Source of the DNA: Clostridium cellulovorans 743B
GTDB lineage: Bacteria; Bacillota; Clostridia; Clostridiales; Clostridiaceae
Assembly (NCBI RefSeq): GCF_000145275.1
Contig: NC_014393.1
Coordinates: 4,216,001 to 4,280,000 of the forward strand
DNA: 64,000 bases
Direction of reading: 5' to 3'
This document shows positions 38,342 through 47,032 of the stretch, in pieces (position 1 is the stretch's first letter; every line of letters starts with the position of its first letter). Below the pieces are notes generated by a model. It ran no database searches. It was not told where the DNA came from and saw nothing but the letters and a program-made list of their open reading frames with translations. The translations under genes and the position numbers were made by a program.

Positions 38342-38884
38342 TTGAATAAAATAATTGTAACTTATAAGTCAAAATACGGTAGCACAAGAAAGTATGCCGA
38401 ATGGATTTCAAATAAACTTGGAGCTGACTTATTTGACAGCTCGAAAATTTCTTCCGACAAACTGTTAGAATATAATACTATAATACATGGCGGCGGGCTC
38501 TATGCAGGCGGAATCAGCGGCATATCTCTTATTACCAAAAACTTTGATAAACTAAAAGGAAAAAATCTCATTGTTTTTACTGTTGGACTTTCTCCTACTG
38601 AAGATCCAAACGTTTTTAAACCTATTGTTGAAAAAAACTTAACGACTCAAATGCAAAATGCAATTAAGGTTTTCAATCTTCGTGGAGGAATGGATTATAA
38701 GAAATTAAATCTCCTTCATAAACCTATGATGGCAATGTTTATGAAAATGATAGCAAAGAAAAAATCTGGTGAACTAACTGCTGATGAAAAAGGTATGCTA
38801 GCAGTTAAAAATCAAGAGGCCGATTTTACTGATATTAATACTATTAATCCGCTAATTTCTTATGTAGAAGCCTTAGGCAAATAA
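38342..38884 (+). CDS. Flavodoxin-domain protein
   Basis: FMN-binding protein of 180 residues. The phosphate-binding loop is KSKYGSTRKYAEWI, followed by the TIIHGGGLYAGGISG and VFTVGLSP strands. The C-terminal part (LRGGMDYKKLN, MMAMFMKMI) matches the HemG-like flavodoxin branch, which includes protoporphyrinogen oxidases and other redox proteins; the exact role is not evident. A TTG start follows AAGGAGTG. It is 50 bp after the MalY gene and ends with a terminator, so it probably shares its transcript. Confidence 0.88.
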   Translation: MNKIIVTYKSKYGSTRKYAEWISNKLGADLFDSSKISSDKLLEYNTIIHGGGLYAGGISGISLITKNFDKLKGKNLIVFTVGLSPTEDPNVFKPIVEKNLTTQMQNAIKVFNLRGGMDYKKLNLLHKPMMAMFMKMIAKKKSGELTADEKGMLAVKNQEADFTDINTINPLISYVEALGK

Positions 38885-38890
38885 AAATAA

Positions 38891-38941
38891 AGAGGGTTAT
38901 CTCTAGTACATAAACCTGTACACTGAGTATCCCTCTTTTTA
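38891..38941 (+). terminator. Terminator of the S-box operon
   Basis: AGAGGGTTATCTCTAGTACA pairs with TGTACACTGAGTATCCCTCT with small internal mismatches, followed by TTTTTATGG. Confidence 0.85.
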
Positions 38942-39067
38942 TGGTTCTCTAATCAATTCTTACATCTTAATGATATTTTTCAACTTAAAAATTAGTTGCA
39001 ACTTTTTATTTTTTGGAAATAAATAGACACTTCATCATCACTTGATACATATATATATGTATTCTAT

Positions 39068-39595
39068 CTAAACCCTCATCATATGTAATAACAACCCTGT
39101 TAGCGAAAAACCATCAACTATTTCTTTTCTATCAAGCATTCCTCTGATTTCTTCTACTGAAAACCATTTTACGCTCTTCACCTCATTTTTATCAAATGAA
39201 TGAACATTTGATAAGGCTTTTGCCTTCACTATATGAAACACTTGATTTGATATTCCATTTGACGGATTATATGAATATATGAACTTAGGTTCTTCTATTT
39301 TATAACCAGTTTCTTCAAAGGTTTCTCGTACAGCAGCTTCTATTATAGTCTCTCCTTCTTCTATTCCTCCAGCTGGAATCTCCCAACCTACAGAAGATGT
39401 TATATATCTATAAGCTTCTATAAGCAATATCTCTTGCTTATGATTTTCTATAATAACTGCTACAGACTCCTTGGAAAAATCTAAATAATGATGTTTTTCC
39501 ACAATTGCACCATCTGGAAAAACCACTTTATCCACATATAGGTTCACCCAAGGACTTTGATAGATTATATCTCGTGATAGTCTTTTATGAATCAT
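39068..39595 (-). CDS. Nudix hydrolase, ADP-ribose pyrophosphatase type
   Basis: Predicted ADP-sugar pyrophosphatase of about 175 residues. The Nudix box is complete (GGIEEGETIIEAAVRETFEETGY: G, E, R-E, E-E and G in place). IPAGG.EEGE just before the box is typical of ADP-ribose pyrophosphatases. TTTGGAG precedes ATG 39595, so the in-frame TTG at 39607 is not used. It lies 90 bp after the flavoprotein gene. ADP-ribose turnover fits the NAD-related genes upstream on the same strand. Confidence 0.9.
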   Translation of the reverse strand: MIHKRLSRDIIYQSPWVNLYVDKVVFPDGAIVEKHHYLDFSKESVAVIIENHKQEILLIEAYRYITSSVGWEIPAGGIEEGETIIEAAVRETFEETGYKIEEPKFIYSYNPSNGISNQVFHIVKAKALSNVHSFDKNEVKSVKWFSVEEIRGMLDRKEIVDGFSLTGLLLHMMRV

Positions 39596-39688
39596 ATAAA
39601 TCTCCAAATTCTACTTGTATTAGTAACTCAATTCTACTTTTGACAGAGTACATATTCTATAGATTTTTATTGCTATAATTATTCTTAC

Positions 39689-40900
39689 CTATTTCTTAAG
39701 CTTTAAGAATAGTTCATCCACAGTTATCGCAGAAAAATCCACATCCTCTAAGGATATTCTCTTTTCTATTGCACCTTTAAGTAATGGTGATTTTTTAATA
39801 TCTCCAATTACTATTGCGCCAACAATAAAACTATCTTTTATAAATATTTTTTTGTATTCTTTTGTAATCTTATTTTCATCAACTAATGCCATTGAAGACT
39901 TTGATTCATCGACGATTCCTACAGAAAATAAAGCTATGTCAAGGCCATTTAGTGATGTTACTGGAGTAATATTCTGATATATAGCTTCTTTTCCTACAAT
40001 ATTGTAGCCTGCCACTTGTCCTTGTGATGTGGCAATATTCCAAAGTCCTGGTATTTGACTATTAAGTTCAGCCACATCACCAGCAGCATATATATCTGCA
40101 ACATTAGTTTCCATCTTATTATTAACTAAAACTCCTCTATTACATTGGATATTGCTACCTTTTAGTATGTCAATGTTAGGCATAATACCTGTAGAGAAAA
40201 TAACCATGTCACATTTTATTTCTTCACGATCTTCAAGTAAAACTCCTTGAACTTTTTCATCACCGGTAATTTCTTTTATAACTGAACTTGTTATAACGTC
40301 TATACCATGTGCTTCAACTTTTTCCTTTAGTATCGCTGAAGCATTATCATCTAATTGATTTGGCATAAGCCTTGGTAACACTTCTAAAACAACGACCTTC
40401 TTGCCGTCTTCATGAAGCATCAAGGCCATTTCAAGGCCGAGAACTCCTCCACCAATAATAACAACTTTTTTGCTTTCTTCAATTTTGCTTCTCATTTTTA
40501 CTGCATCATCAAATGTTCTCAATGAAAATATATTTTTCTTATTTATACCTTCAATTGGAGGTACTCTATTACTTGACCCAGTAGCTATAAGAAGCTTATC
40601 ATATTTAATCTTACTACCATCTTCAAGTACAACTTCTTTAGAATTTTCATCTAATGCAGTAACCTTCTTATCTAAAGAAATATTAACCTTATTTTGCTCA
40701 TACCATTCCCTCTTCTGAATGAGGATTTTATTTTCGTCAAGGTTCTCAACTATCCCTTTTGATAACCTTATCCTTATATATGGATATACCTTTTCATTGC
40801 TAAATAGAAATATTTCCGATTCTGAATCTGTTTCTCTAATAGCTTTAATCGCTGATATAGCGGCAATACCGCCACCTATAATTACTATATTTTTAGACAT
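39689..40900 (-). CDS. FAD-dependent NAD(P)H oxidoreductase, NADH:rubredoxin type
   Basis: Flavoprotein of about 403 residues. It has an FAD-binding IIGGGIAAISA at the N terminus, an NAD-binding VVIIGGGVLGLEMALML near residue 150, and DIYAAGDVAE closing the FAD site. The shape fits the NirB-N/rubredoxin reductase group used by clostridia to pass electrons to rubredoxin and then to oxygen- or peroxide-reducing proteins. There is no fused rubredoxin or Fe-S domain. ATG 40900 is preferred over GTG 40912. A dispersed repeat sits just upstream. Confidence 0.88.
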   Translation of the reverse strand: MSKNIVIIGGGIAAISAIKAIRETDSESEIFLFSNEKVYPYIRIRLSKGIVENLDENKILIQKREWYEQNKVNISLDKKVTALDENSKEVVLEDGSKIKYDKLLIATGSSNRVPPIEGINKKNIFSLRTFDDAVKMRSKIEESKKVVIIGGGVLGLEMALMLHEDGKKVVVLEVLPRLMPNQLDDNASAILKEKVEAHGIDVITSSVIKEITGDEKVQGVLLEDREEIKCDMVIFSTGIMPNIDILKGSNIQCNRGVLVNNKMETNVADIYAAGDVAELNSQIPGLWNIATSQGQVAGYNIVGKEAIYQNITPVTSLNGLDIALFSVGIVDESKSSMALVDENKITKEYKKIFIKDSFIVGAIVIGDIKKSPLLKGAIEKRISLEDVDFSAITVDELFLKLKK

Positions 40901-40950
40901 GTTAATCACCACACTTCATTTTTTATTTAATCGTTATAAGTCACAATAAT

Positions 40951-41031
40951 CCTACTTCATTAAACATATTGATTTTTTTAATTTTAATATATATTTTTAA
41001 TGTAGCTTCCATTTTCGAACTTATATATTAA
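40951..41031. repeat. Dispersed intergenic repeat, copy B
   Basis: Matches 671-750 at about five bases in six (see there). This copy lies between the YdeI-type gene and the start of the flavoprotein gene, so unlike copy A it could affect expression of a downstream gene. Confidence 0.55.
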
Positions 41032-41050
41032 TTATATCTTACTATTAGTA

Positions 41051-41518
41051 CTATGGTCTAACTTCTTTTTCCTTAAGCATAAAAATTGTATCCATTATTC
41101 TTTTAGACCTAGTTTCAGCTTTTTTTGCACTTAGAATCCAACTAACAAACTTTTTCTGATTAGTATAGGATAAACTTTTGAAAAACTCTGCTGCTTCAAT
41201 ATTTTTATTAAGCTCCTCTTGTAAATCTTCTGGGACTTCAACAACTCTAGGTTCCTCATCTTTTTTTAAAACCACATGTACAATTTCGCCAGGTTGCTTA
41301 TTTATCTCTTTTCTTATCTTTTGTGTTATTCCAAGTATATGGCAAGTATGACCCATTTTTACAAGAGAGCCTCTATATTCGTATCCATCAAAGGTAACAG
41401 CAACTTTTACCCGACCTTTAGTGCCAAATTCTTCTTCCACAACATAAGGAAATTCAATAAAGGCACCATCTATCAATTCCTGACCTTTTATTATTGCATC
41501 AAATTCATAAGTTTTCAT
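41051..41518 (-). CDS. DUF1905 / YdeI-OmdA domain protein
   Basis: Cytosolic protein of 155 residues. The N-terminal half is a DUF1905-like beta-barrel (FIEFPYVVEEEFGTKGRVKVAVTFDG and GITQKIRKEINKQPGE), and the C-terminal half is the helical OmdA/YdeI domain (LSYTNQKKFVSWILSAKKAETRSKRI). Function in clostridia is unknown; relatives in other bacteria are linked to bacteriocin or peptide tolerance. It lies 31 bp after the NAMPT-like gene, probably cotranscribed with it by position only. Confidence 0.85.
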   Translation of the reverse strand: MKTYEFDAIIKGQELIDGAFIEFPYVVEEEFGTKGRVKVAVTFDGYEYRGSLVKMGHTCHILGITQKIRKEINKQPGEIVHVVLKKDEEPRVVEVPEDLQEELNKNIEAAEFFKSLSYTNQKKFVSWILSAKKAETRSKRIMDTIFMLKEKEVRP

Positions 41519-41548
41519 TTTTCTTCACTACTCTTTCTTTCATTGGTC

Positions 41549-43018
41549 TTAGAAATCTCCATGTAATCTAGTTCGTATTTCAGCTAGAGAATAATCTTTT
41601 ATTAACTTTCCATCTTTAAATACTGTTTGTAATAAATTTTCACCTTTCACCTTTTGTTCTGCAATTGTTAATTGATCCTCATATAATATATCTTCTCCAA
41701 TTTTATATACAAAACACATTCCCTTCTGAGATTTCTTAAAGCTTCCAGTATCAGTTTTCGGATCTTTAAAAATAAAACTTTCCTGTCCATTAATAACTGA
41801 ATGAGTTGCTTTTAATGCAAAGCCAAAGGTATCTCTGGTATTATATTGATAAGTATACGAACCTATTCCAAAAACACAATTAGATGCAGCAAAACCTTTT
41901 TTCATTAAATTTTCACAGATAGCTTCGCAGCGTTCTACAGTTATGCTATCACCATAGATAGTACCTATTTTCTCGTTTAGAACCTTAAATCCCTTTGAAT
42001 TAATATGTCCACCAAAAATGTCCCAAAGCAATTCTACAGTTCCTTTATATTCTGGACTATCCTTTGATGCATCTAAGTCTCCACAGATTATCTTTACAGG
42101 ATCACCGCTATCTCCTCTTATAATAACCTTCCCAGTTCTATTTAGAATATCCTGCTTTAACTTTGGAAGTAGTTCTGTAATAACCCTCCAATAGTCATAA
42201 GTATCAGATACTATGCTTAAATTCCCACTTGGAAACCTTTTAGTAATCAATGTCTCATATGTTTTATATTCATCTTGACCATAACTACACATAACACTAT
42301 GCTCCGTAGATGGAGTTCCAAAACCAACCATTTCCTTTTCTAAATCACAATTATAATATTGCTCTAAATAAAGAATTGATGGTATTGTAGCTGTTCCTAC
42401 AAAAGAAAGAAGATGTGCTGCTGAACTAACTTCTGCACTTTCAAGAGAACTAAAGCCTCTCATACTAAAATCTCCACAAGCTCTTTTTATTTCTCCATTC
42501 TCAACAGTTAGGTCAAAATACTTTTTAATTATCTCTCTATATCTATAAGCTATAGTTGCACTGGTCATAGGCTGCCATATATTACAGCTCATCAAGGTTT
42601 CTAGATAATTAACAAGCCAAGAAAATTCCTCATGAGTATTTGTGATTTCTATCATTGGAGTTTTTATATTTACTCTTGTCCCTTCAGAAACAGCTTTAAT
42701 TTCTATTGGAAGATAACTTAAATCATGCAAAGCTTCAATATGTTTTGTATCTGCTGCTATTTCTCCCATAGTCCTTGAAATAACTCTCTTGTACTCTTTA
42801 ATAATAGTTTCCTTGTCTTTATTAAAAAAGTTATCATTAAAATACTCTATCAAATACTTCTTTATAAAAGGTTGAAGTCCAAACATTACTACCTTATCCA
42901 CGTCCTCTTTTCTTGACATTCTAGGAGTCCAATAACTCACAAGCTTTGATATGCCCTCAGCATAACACATATGGTGTATTGTTTTATAAAAATCTGTTAA
43001 AAGTAATGGATTTATCAT
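41549..43018 (-). CDS. Nicotinamide phosphoribosyltransferase family protein (NadV-like)
   Basis: Type II phosphoribosyltransferase of about 489 residues of the NAMPT branch. The family motifs are clear: GDFSMRGFSSLESA, FGTPSTEHSV, SDTYDYW, IRGDSGDP and the late GIGSYTYQYNTRDTFGFALKAT. NAMPT joins nicotinamide to PRPP, giving NMN. AGGAGG precedes ATG 43018; an in-frame TTG at 43045 is upstream. It follows the PRPP-synthetase-like and nicotinamidase-like genes. The same pairing occurs in phage NAD-rebuilding pathways that use ADP-ribose pyrophosphate; this cannot be excluded here. Confidence 0.9.
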   Translation of the reverse strand: MINPLLLTDFYKTIHHMCYAEGISKLVSYWTPRMSRKEDVDKVVMFGLQPFIKKYLIEYFNDNFFNKDKETIIKEYKRVISRTMGEIAADTKHIEALHDLSYLPIEIKAVSEGTRVNIKTPMIEITNTHEEFSWLVNYLETLMSCNIWQPMTSATIAYRYREIIKKYFDLTVENGEIKRACGDFSMRGFSSLESAEVSSAAHLLSFVGTATIPSILYLEQYYNCDLEKEMVGFGTPSTEHSVMCSYGQDEYKTYETLITKRFPSGNLSIVSDTYDYWRVITELLPKLKQDILNRTGKVIIRGDSGDPVKIICGDLDASKDSPEYKGTVELLWDIFGGHINSKGFKVLNEKIGTIYGDSITVERCEAICENLMKKGFAASNCVFGIGSYTYQYNTRDTFGFALKATHSVINGQESFIFKDPKTDTGSFKKSQKGMCFVYKIGEDILYEDQLTIAEQKVKGENLLQTVFKDGKLIKDYSLAEIRTRLHGDF

Positions 43019-43086
43019 AGAATTTCCTCCTATTCTATTAGTCAAATTTATCTTTAGTCTTGTATCGTTCTATTACTAAAGCTATC

Positions 43087-43629
43087 CTATCTATTTGTAA
43101 CCTTTACTTGTAATGCTTCAATAACATCCAAAGCCTTTTCATGAAGCTTATCATCAAAACTAGCACATAAGCTTCCATCAACTGATATATTAACATTTGT
43201 ATATTGAGATTGGAAAGTCACTACATTGCTTATAACACACATGTTTGTTACAATACCAACTATCTCAATATTATCAATATCCTTTCCTAATTCATTGCTT
43301 AGTCTTAAAACATCCTCAGGTGACATTCCAAAGCTTCCTTTTTTATAGTGAAATGTGTTCTCTACATTTTGAAATTCTTTTATTTTTCCATACAATTGAT
43401 GTCCCTCTGTGCCATCTATACAATGAACTATCGGAAGATTTTTACCCTCCCTTGTTTGCAAGTAATCCTCACTATGAGTATCATATGTGAACACTACCTT
43501 ATCTCCATTCTTTAAATAGTTATTAATTTTATCATATAAAGGAATTTCCAAAGTTACTGCCTTTTTGAAACCCAAAGTTCCATCAACAAAATCCTTTTGA
43601 AAATCTACAACTACTAATAAATTTTTCAT
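43087..43629 (-). CDS. Isochorismatase-fold amidohydrolase, nicotinamidase-like
   Basis: Cysteine hydrolase of 180 residues. The catalytic Asp is in VVDFQKDFVDG (about residue 10), the cis-peptide and Cys region is GIVTNMCVISNV, and a conserved Lys lies between (KKGSFGMS). The context in an NAD salvage cluster supports nicotinamide deamidation. The presence of both this and a NAMPT-like enzyme means either two parallel routes from nicotinamide, or a different amide substrate for one of them. Confidence 0.85.
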   Translation of the reverse strand: MKNLLVVVDFQKDFVDGTLGFKKAVTLEIPLYDKINNYLKNGDKVVFTYDTHSEDYLQTREGKNLPIVHCIDGTEGHQLYGKIKEFQNVENTFHYKKGSFGMSPEDVLRLSNELGKDIDNIEIVGIVTNMCVISNVVTFQSQYTNVNISVDGSLCASFDDKLHEKALDVIEALQVKVTNR

Positions 43630-43743
43630 AACAATTCCTCCCTAATAATTTTAAATTTCATTCATGGTATTACCCACATATATTCCTAAACTTAACTGTC
43701 AACTGTCGTATCAAAACACCTTAGTGACTTTGATCTAGCCTAT

Positions 43744-44541
43744 CTATATTCTATAAATAGCAATTTTCTCATGCTCTTTGCTTAAAATACTATCTGTTGT
43801 GTAGACCTTTGTTATCAAATCATTTTTTAAGATATCACCTTGAAAAATCGTATTTTCGCAATGAGTAACAACTAAATAAATCTCCCTTGCACCTAAAGCT
43901 TTAAGCTTTTCTGCTGTATAAATAAAAGTTCCACCTCTAGAACATAAATCATCAACAATAATTGCTTTGAAATTTTTCCCCTCGGTGCTACCATCTATAA
44001 TTAGGTTTTTTATGTCTCCTGTTTTGAAATCTCTTTCCTTTCTAGCAGTTAGTACTTTTTCATAATTGATTTGCTTACCATATCTTTTAGCTGCTCCAGC
44101 ATCAGGATATACTAAATATACATTTTCATCATCACTACCTATTTCATTTAGAGCTTTTTCTGCTAAAAGCTTAGACATATCTATTACTTCAATTCTGTCA
44201 AGTAAAGCAACAGATACATCCGAATGAGGTTCATAAATAACAACCTTGCAAAAATTTAAACTATTAATAAGTTTGCAGAAATATTTTAAAGTAAAAACTG
44301 TTATACCTTCGGTTCTATCCATTCTACTATAAGGCATATAAGGAATTACTAAGTTACATTTAACGCCTAGGTTATCCAAATGATTTTTAAGGAAAAATAA
44401 ATGTGTTATATCTTCATCACCTTGAAAATTAAGTTTTACTTCATTTAAATCATCTCTTAGGTTAAATCTCTCACAGCTCATTAGGGCTTCACCATTAGGA
44501 AATTTATTAATCTCTACAATTTTATTGTTCAAATACAGCAT
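43744..44541 (-). CDS. Divergent PRPP-synthetase-like protein
   Basis: Ribose-phosphate pyrophosphokinase-family protein of about 265 residues, shorter than the usual 310-320. The flexible-loop region is altered (PYMPYSRMDR, where Prs has PYFGYARQDR-like sequence), and the PRPP loop reads AIIVDDLCSRGGTF, with CSR in place of the usual IDTG. The N terminus lacks about 30 residues including the conserved SG near the start. AGAGGTGAG precedes ATG 44541. It sits beside the NAMPT-like gene and the NrtR-like regulator. It may make PRPP for NAMPT, or act on another ribose compound such as ADP-ribose. Confidence 0.8.
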   Translation of the reverse strand: MLYLNNKIVEINKFPNGEALMSCERFNLRDDLNEVKLNFQGDEDITHLFFLKNHLDNLGVKCNLVIPYMPYSRMDRTEGITVFTLKYFCKLINSLNFCKVVIYEPHSDVSVALLDRIEVIDMSKLLAEKALNEIGSDDENVYLVYPDAGAAKRYGKQINYEKVLTARKERDFKTGDIKNLIIDGSTEGKNFKAIIVDDLCSRGGTFIYTAEKLKALGAREIYLVVTHCENTIFQGDILKNDLITKVYTTDSILSKEHEKIAIYRI

Positions 44542-44618
44542 TTTCTCACCTCTAAATTCTAAAATTACTTTTTGAATCATTCTTTTGTTTAAACTTAGAG
44601 AACTAACCAACATCTACT

Positions 44619-45503
44619 CTAAAAATTATGTTCCCAATCCTCATTAAATTTAAATACCTTTGCTGGTCTAAAAGGCTTTCCTTCTATTACTTCATCGGTT
44701 TCTACAATCATTTCACCCATTTTTCTTCTAAAGTTCAAAATTTCTCTTCCCATTATAGCTTCATATACATTTTGTAGTTCTTTAACAGTAAAAAGCCTTG
44801 GCAATAAATTAAAAGCAATAGGGGTATATTCTATTTTGTTTCTAAGTCTATCTATCCCATAATCTAAAATTTTATAATGATCAAAAGCTAATTGATTATT
44901 AGAATTATCTAGTAGTTTGTAATTAGTTTCTCTTCTTCTAAAAATATTTTTTTCAATTTTTTCAGTAACTTCATAATTCATTTGTACTTCTTCATACTCA
45001 GATTTAAGTTCTAGCAAATGAGTATTTATTACATATTGCTTATTACTTACTCTTTCTATAAGTGTTTTATTAATCCAAAACCATTTACTTTTCGTTAACG
45101 CCATTTTTGTTAAATCTGTACTTTCTTTTTCTATTAAAGCCATATTACCTACACTTATAACTCTAGTCCTCTTATCCCTGTCAACATCTCCAAAAGTGTA
45201 TAGTTGTTCTATATAAACATTGTCTATACCTGTTTTTTCTTTCAATTTTCGTTTAGCTCCATCTTCTAGACTTTCTTTTATATCTACAAAGCCTCCTGGA
45301 ATAGCCCACATATCCTTGTGTGGATGGTTATCTCTCTTGACTAAGACAACTTGCATGCCTTTCTTTGGAACCTTTCTAAGATTTCCTTCTAATTTATCGT
45401 CAGTAGTAAAAATAATCATATCATTAGTTATACTTGGTCTTTCATAGTCTTCTTCACGATAATTTTTTAAAAACTCTTCTTCATTTATAAAATCATTACT
45501 CAA
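44619..45503 (-). CDS. nrtR: NrtR-like transcriptional regulator with a degenerate Nudix domain
   Basis: Regulator of about 294 residues: N-terminal Nudix-fold domain and C-terminal winged helix (RLFTVKELQNVYEAIMGREI, FRRKMGEM). In NrtR proteins the Nudix part senses ADP-ribose or related NAD products and the winged helix represses NAD genes. The Nudix box is degraded: the catalytic REXXEE reads RKLKEK, so catalysis is unlikely. TAGGAG is correctly spaced for a TTG start at 45503; the GTG at 45512 overlaps it. It heads the NAD gene cluster and probably autoregulates it. Confidence 0.88.
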   Translation of the reverse strand: MSNDFINEEEFLKNYREEDYERPSITNDMIIFTTDDKLEGNLRKVPKKGMQVVLVKRDNHPHKDMWAIPGGFVDIKESLEDGAKRKLKEKTGIDNVYIEQLYTFGDVDRDKRTRVISVGNMALIEKESTDLTKMALTKSKWFWINKTLIERVSNKQYVINTHLLELKSEYEEVQMNYEVTEKIEKNIFRRRETNYKLLDNSNNQLAFDHYKILDYGIDRLRNKIEYTPIAFNLLPRLFTVKELQNVYEAIMGREILNFRRKMGEMIVETDEVIEGKPFRPAKVFKFNEDWEHNF

Positions 45504-45667
45504 AATTTTCACTCCTACTTGATCTCAAATAGATATTATCAATTTGATCTTATGTAATTATATTATGCCTTTTTCTAAGACTTGTCAATGGCTATTTTAA
45601 TTGGATCTTCTCAAATTAAATTGTATTGTCATTGAAATAAGTATTCTTAATCTTTAATGTAAATAAC
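45504..45667. promoter_or_regulatory. Upstream region of the NAD cluster with repeated TTGATCT words
   Basis: TTGATCT occurs at 45519 and 45544, and TTGGATCT at 45601, close to the NrtR start. They could be half-sites of an NrtR operator, but symmetry is poor. No certain promoter pair was found. Confidence 0.3.
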
Positions 45668-45714
45668 AAAAATAGCCTTATACGAGTCTTTTGTCTCATA
45701 TAAGACTATTTTTA
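45668..45714. terminator. Hairpin terminator downstream of the second response regulator
   Basis: AAAAATAG-CTTATA-GAG pairs with CTC-TATAAG-CTATTTTT with three mismatches; T-runs on both strands. It would end the minus-strand regulator transcript. Confidence 0.75.
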
Positions 45715-45741
45715 TTTCTTTATTAGCTGTATTTGATTATT

Positions 45742-45909
45742 TTACTTGCAAATAACTGCTCCATTTTCTGCCGGATTAAATCCACTAGGCCATATTGTAT
45801 ATAAATCGTAGATTGCATTATCAAATTTTGCATAACTAAAGTTTGATTTATCAGCCCAAGCACATATGAGCGATGACTTAGATATTGGCAATTCAACTAA
45901 ATATCCCCT
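45742..45909 (-). pseudogene. Coding-like fragment in frame after the response regulator stop
   Basis: Directly after the TAG of the response regulator, the same frame stays open for 55 codons to a TAA. The product would be rich in Trp, Tyr, Phe, Asn and Pro (for example CAWADKSNFSYAKFDNAIYD and WPSGFNPAENGAVIC), which looks like real protein rather than random AT-rich translation. There is no start codon with a ribosome binding site. It may be the remnant of another gene's C terminus, or an extension lost by a stop mutation. I do not recognise the domain. Confidence 0.4.
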
Positions 45910-47004
45910 CTAGACAGCCGTATTCCTATACTCAGAAGGATTCTTGCCATACTCTTTTTTGAACAACTTAGAAAAATAATTAATATCATGGTATCCAATT
46001 TGAGAACCTATTTCATAGTTTTTCAGTTTTGTATTAACTAGCAGATATCTTGCCCTTGCCAACCTTACCATAGTTACATAATCATTAAATCCAACTCCTG
46101 TTTTTGTAGCAAAGTTGTTACTTAAGTATGTATTATTTATATAAAACTTTTCAGCAATAGCCTTTAACTTCAAATCAGCACTAGGATTATTTAAAATATA
46201 CTCACAGATCTCTTTTATTATCCCCTGAGAATTTTCAAGATGAAACCTTCTTAAAAAATCAAAAATATAATAGATTCTTTCACAATAAAACTCTATAAAA
46301 TTATTATCACTGACAATATTCATATAATTAGTAGTTTCGAAGAATTCAATATCGATATAATTATTTAGCCAACCAAATTTTTCAAAGACCTCTGTAATAA
46401 TATTATGATATAGCTTCTTTACAACAATATCAGCTTTGATTAAATTATCTGATAAAAGCACATATATATTCTCAGCAGTATTACGAAATAACTCTATAGT
46501 ATTTTTATCTTTATTAAACAAACATTTGATTATTTGCTTTTCATCAGCAACTGGATATATCCATTGTTCATCATTTTCTACTAATTTTATATTACTATTT
46601 GGCCACTCTTTTTTAGGCTTATAGTAATTATCTAAAAAAACTTTTGTTCTATCAAGTAGAGCATTTATCGTTTCTTCAGTAGCTGGCTTTACTATATAAT
46701 CAAAAGCACCTAATACGATTCCCTGTCTTGCATAGTTGAACTCACTATATTCACTTAAAATTACAACGCATGTGCATAATCCTTCATTTTGTATTTCTCG
46801 AAGCAGTTGTATTCCATCTATAACAGGCATCCTAATATCAGTAAGTACAATATCATAGCTATTCTTATTCAATAATTCAAGAGCCTCTTTTCCGTTAGAC
46901 GCTGTGTCTGTAATTTGAAAATCTAATCTATCCCCCCATAATTTAAGCCTTTTCAATTCTACTAAGAATATTTCCCTATCATCTACGGCAAGAACTTTAT
47001 ACAT
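45910..47004 (-). CDS. Response regulator with AraC-type output (YesN-like)
   Basis: Regulator of 364 residues: receiver domain with phosphoacceptor Asp about residue 56 (DIVLTDIRMP) and Lys in YIVKP, a long middle linker of about 120 residues, then an AraC-type double helix-turn-helix (LKAIAEKFYINNTYLSNNF and ENYEIGSQIGYHDINYFSKLFKKEYGKNPSEYR). YesN-type regulators usually control carbohydrate uptake and use. The gene is 28 bp after a histidine kinase. The GH2 enzyme nearby is a possible target. Confidence 0.92.
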   Translation of the reverse strand: MYKVLAVDDREIFLVELKRLKLWGDRLDFQITDTASNGKEALELLNKNSYDIVLTDIRMPVIDGIQLLREIQNEGLCTCVVILSEYSEFNYARQGIVLGAFDYIVKPATEETINALLDRTKVFLDNYYKPKKEWPNSNIKLVENDEQWIYPVADEKQIIKCLFNKDKNTIELFRNTAENIYVLLSDNLIKADIVVKKLYHNIITEVFEKFGWLNNYIDIEFFETTNYMNIVSDNNFIEFYCERIYYIFDFLRRFHLENSQGIIKEICEYILNNPSADLKLKAIAEKFYINNTYLSNNFATKTGVGFNDYVTMVRLARARYLLVNTKLKNYEIGSQIGYHDINYFSKLFKKEYGKNPSEYRNTAV

Positions 47005-47032
47005 CTATATTCACCCCGACTTTCAATACTAA

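Noticed and set aside
45504..45667. A defined NrtR operator
   Set aside because: TTGATCT repeats are present but form no convincing palindrome, so only a low-confidence regulatory region is reported.
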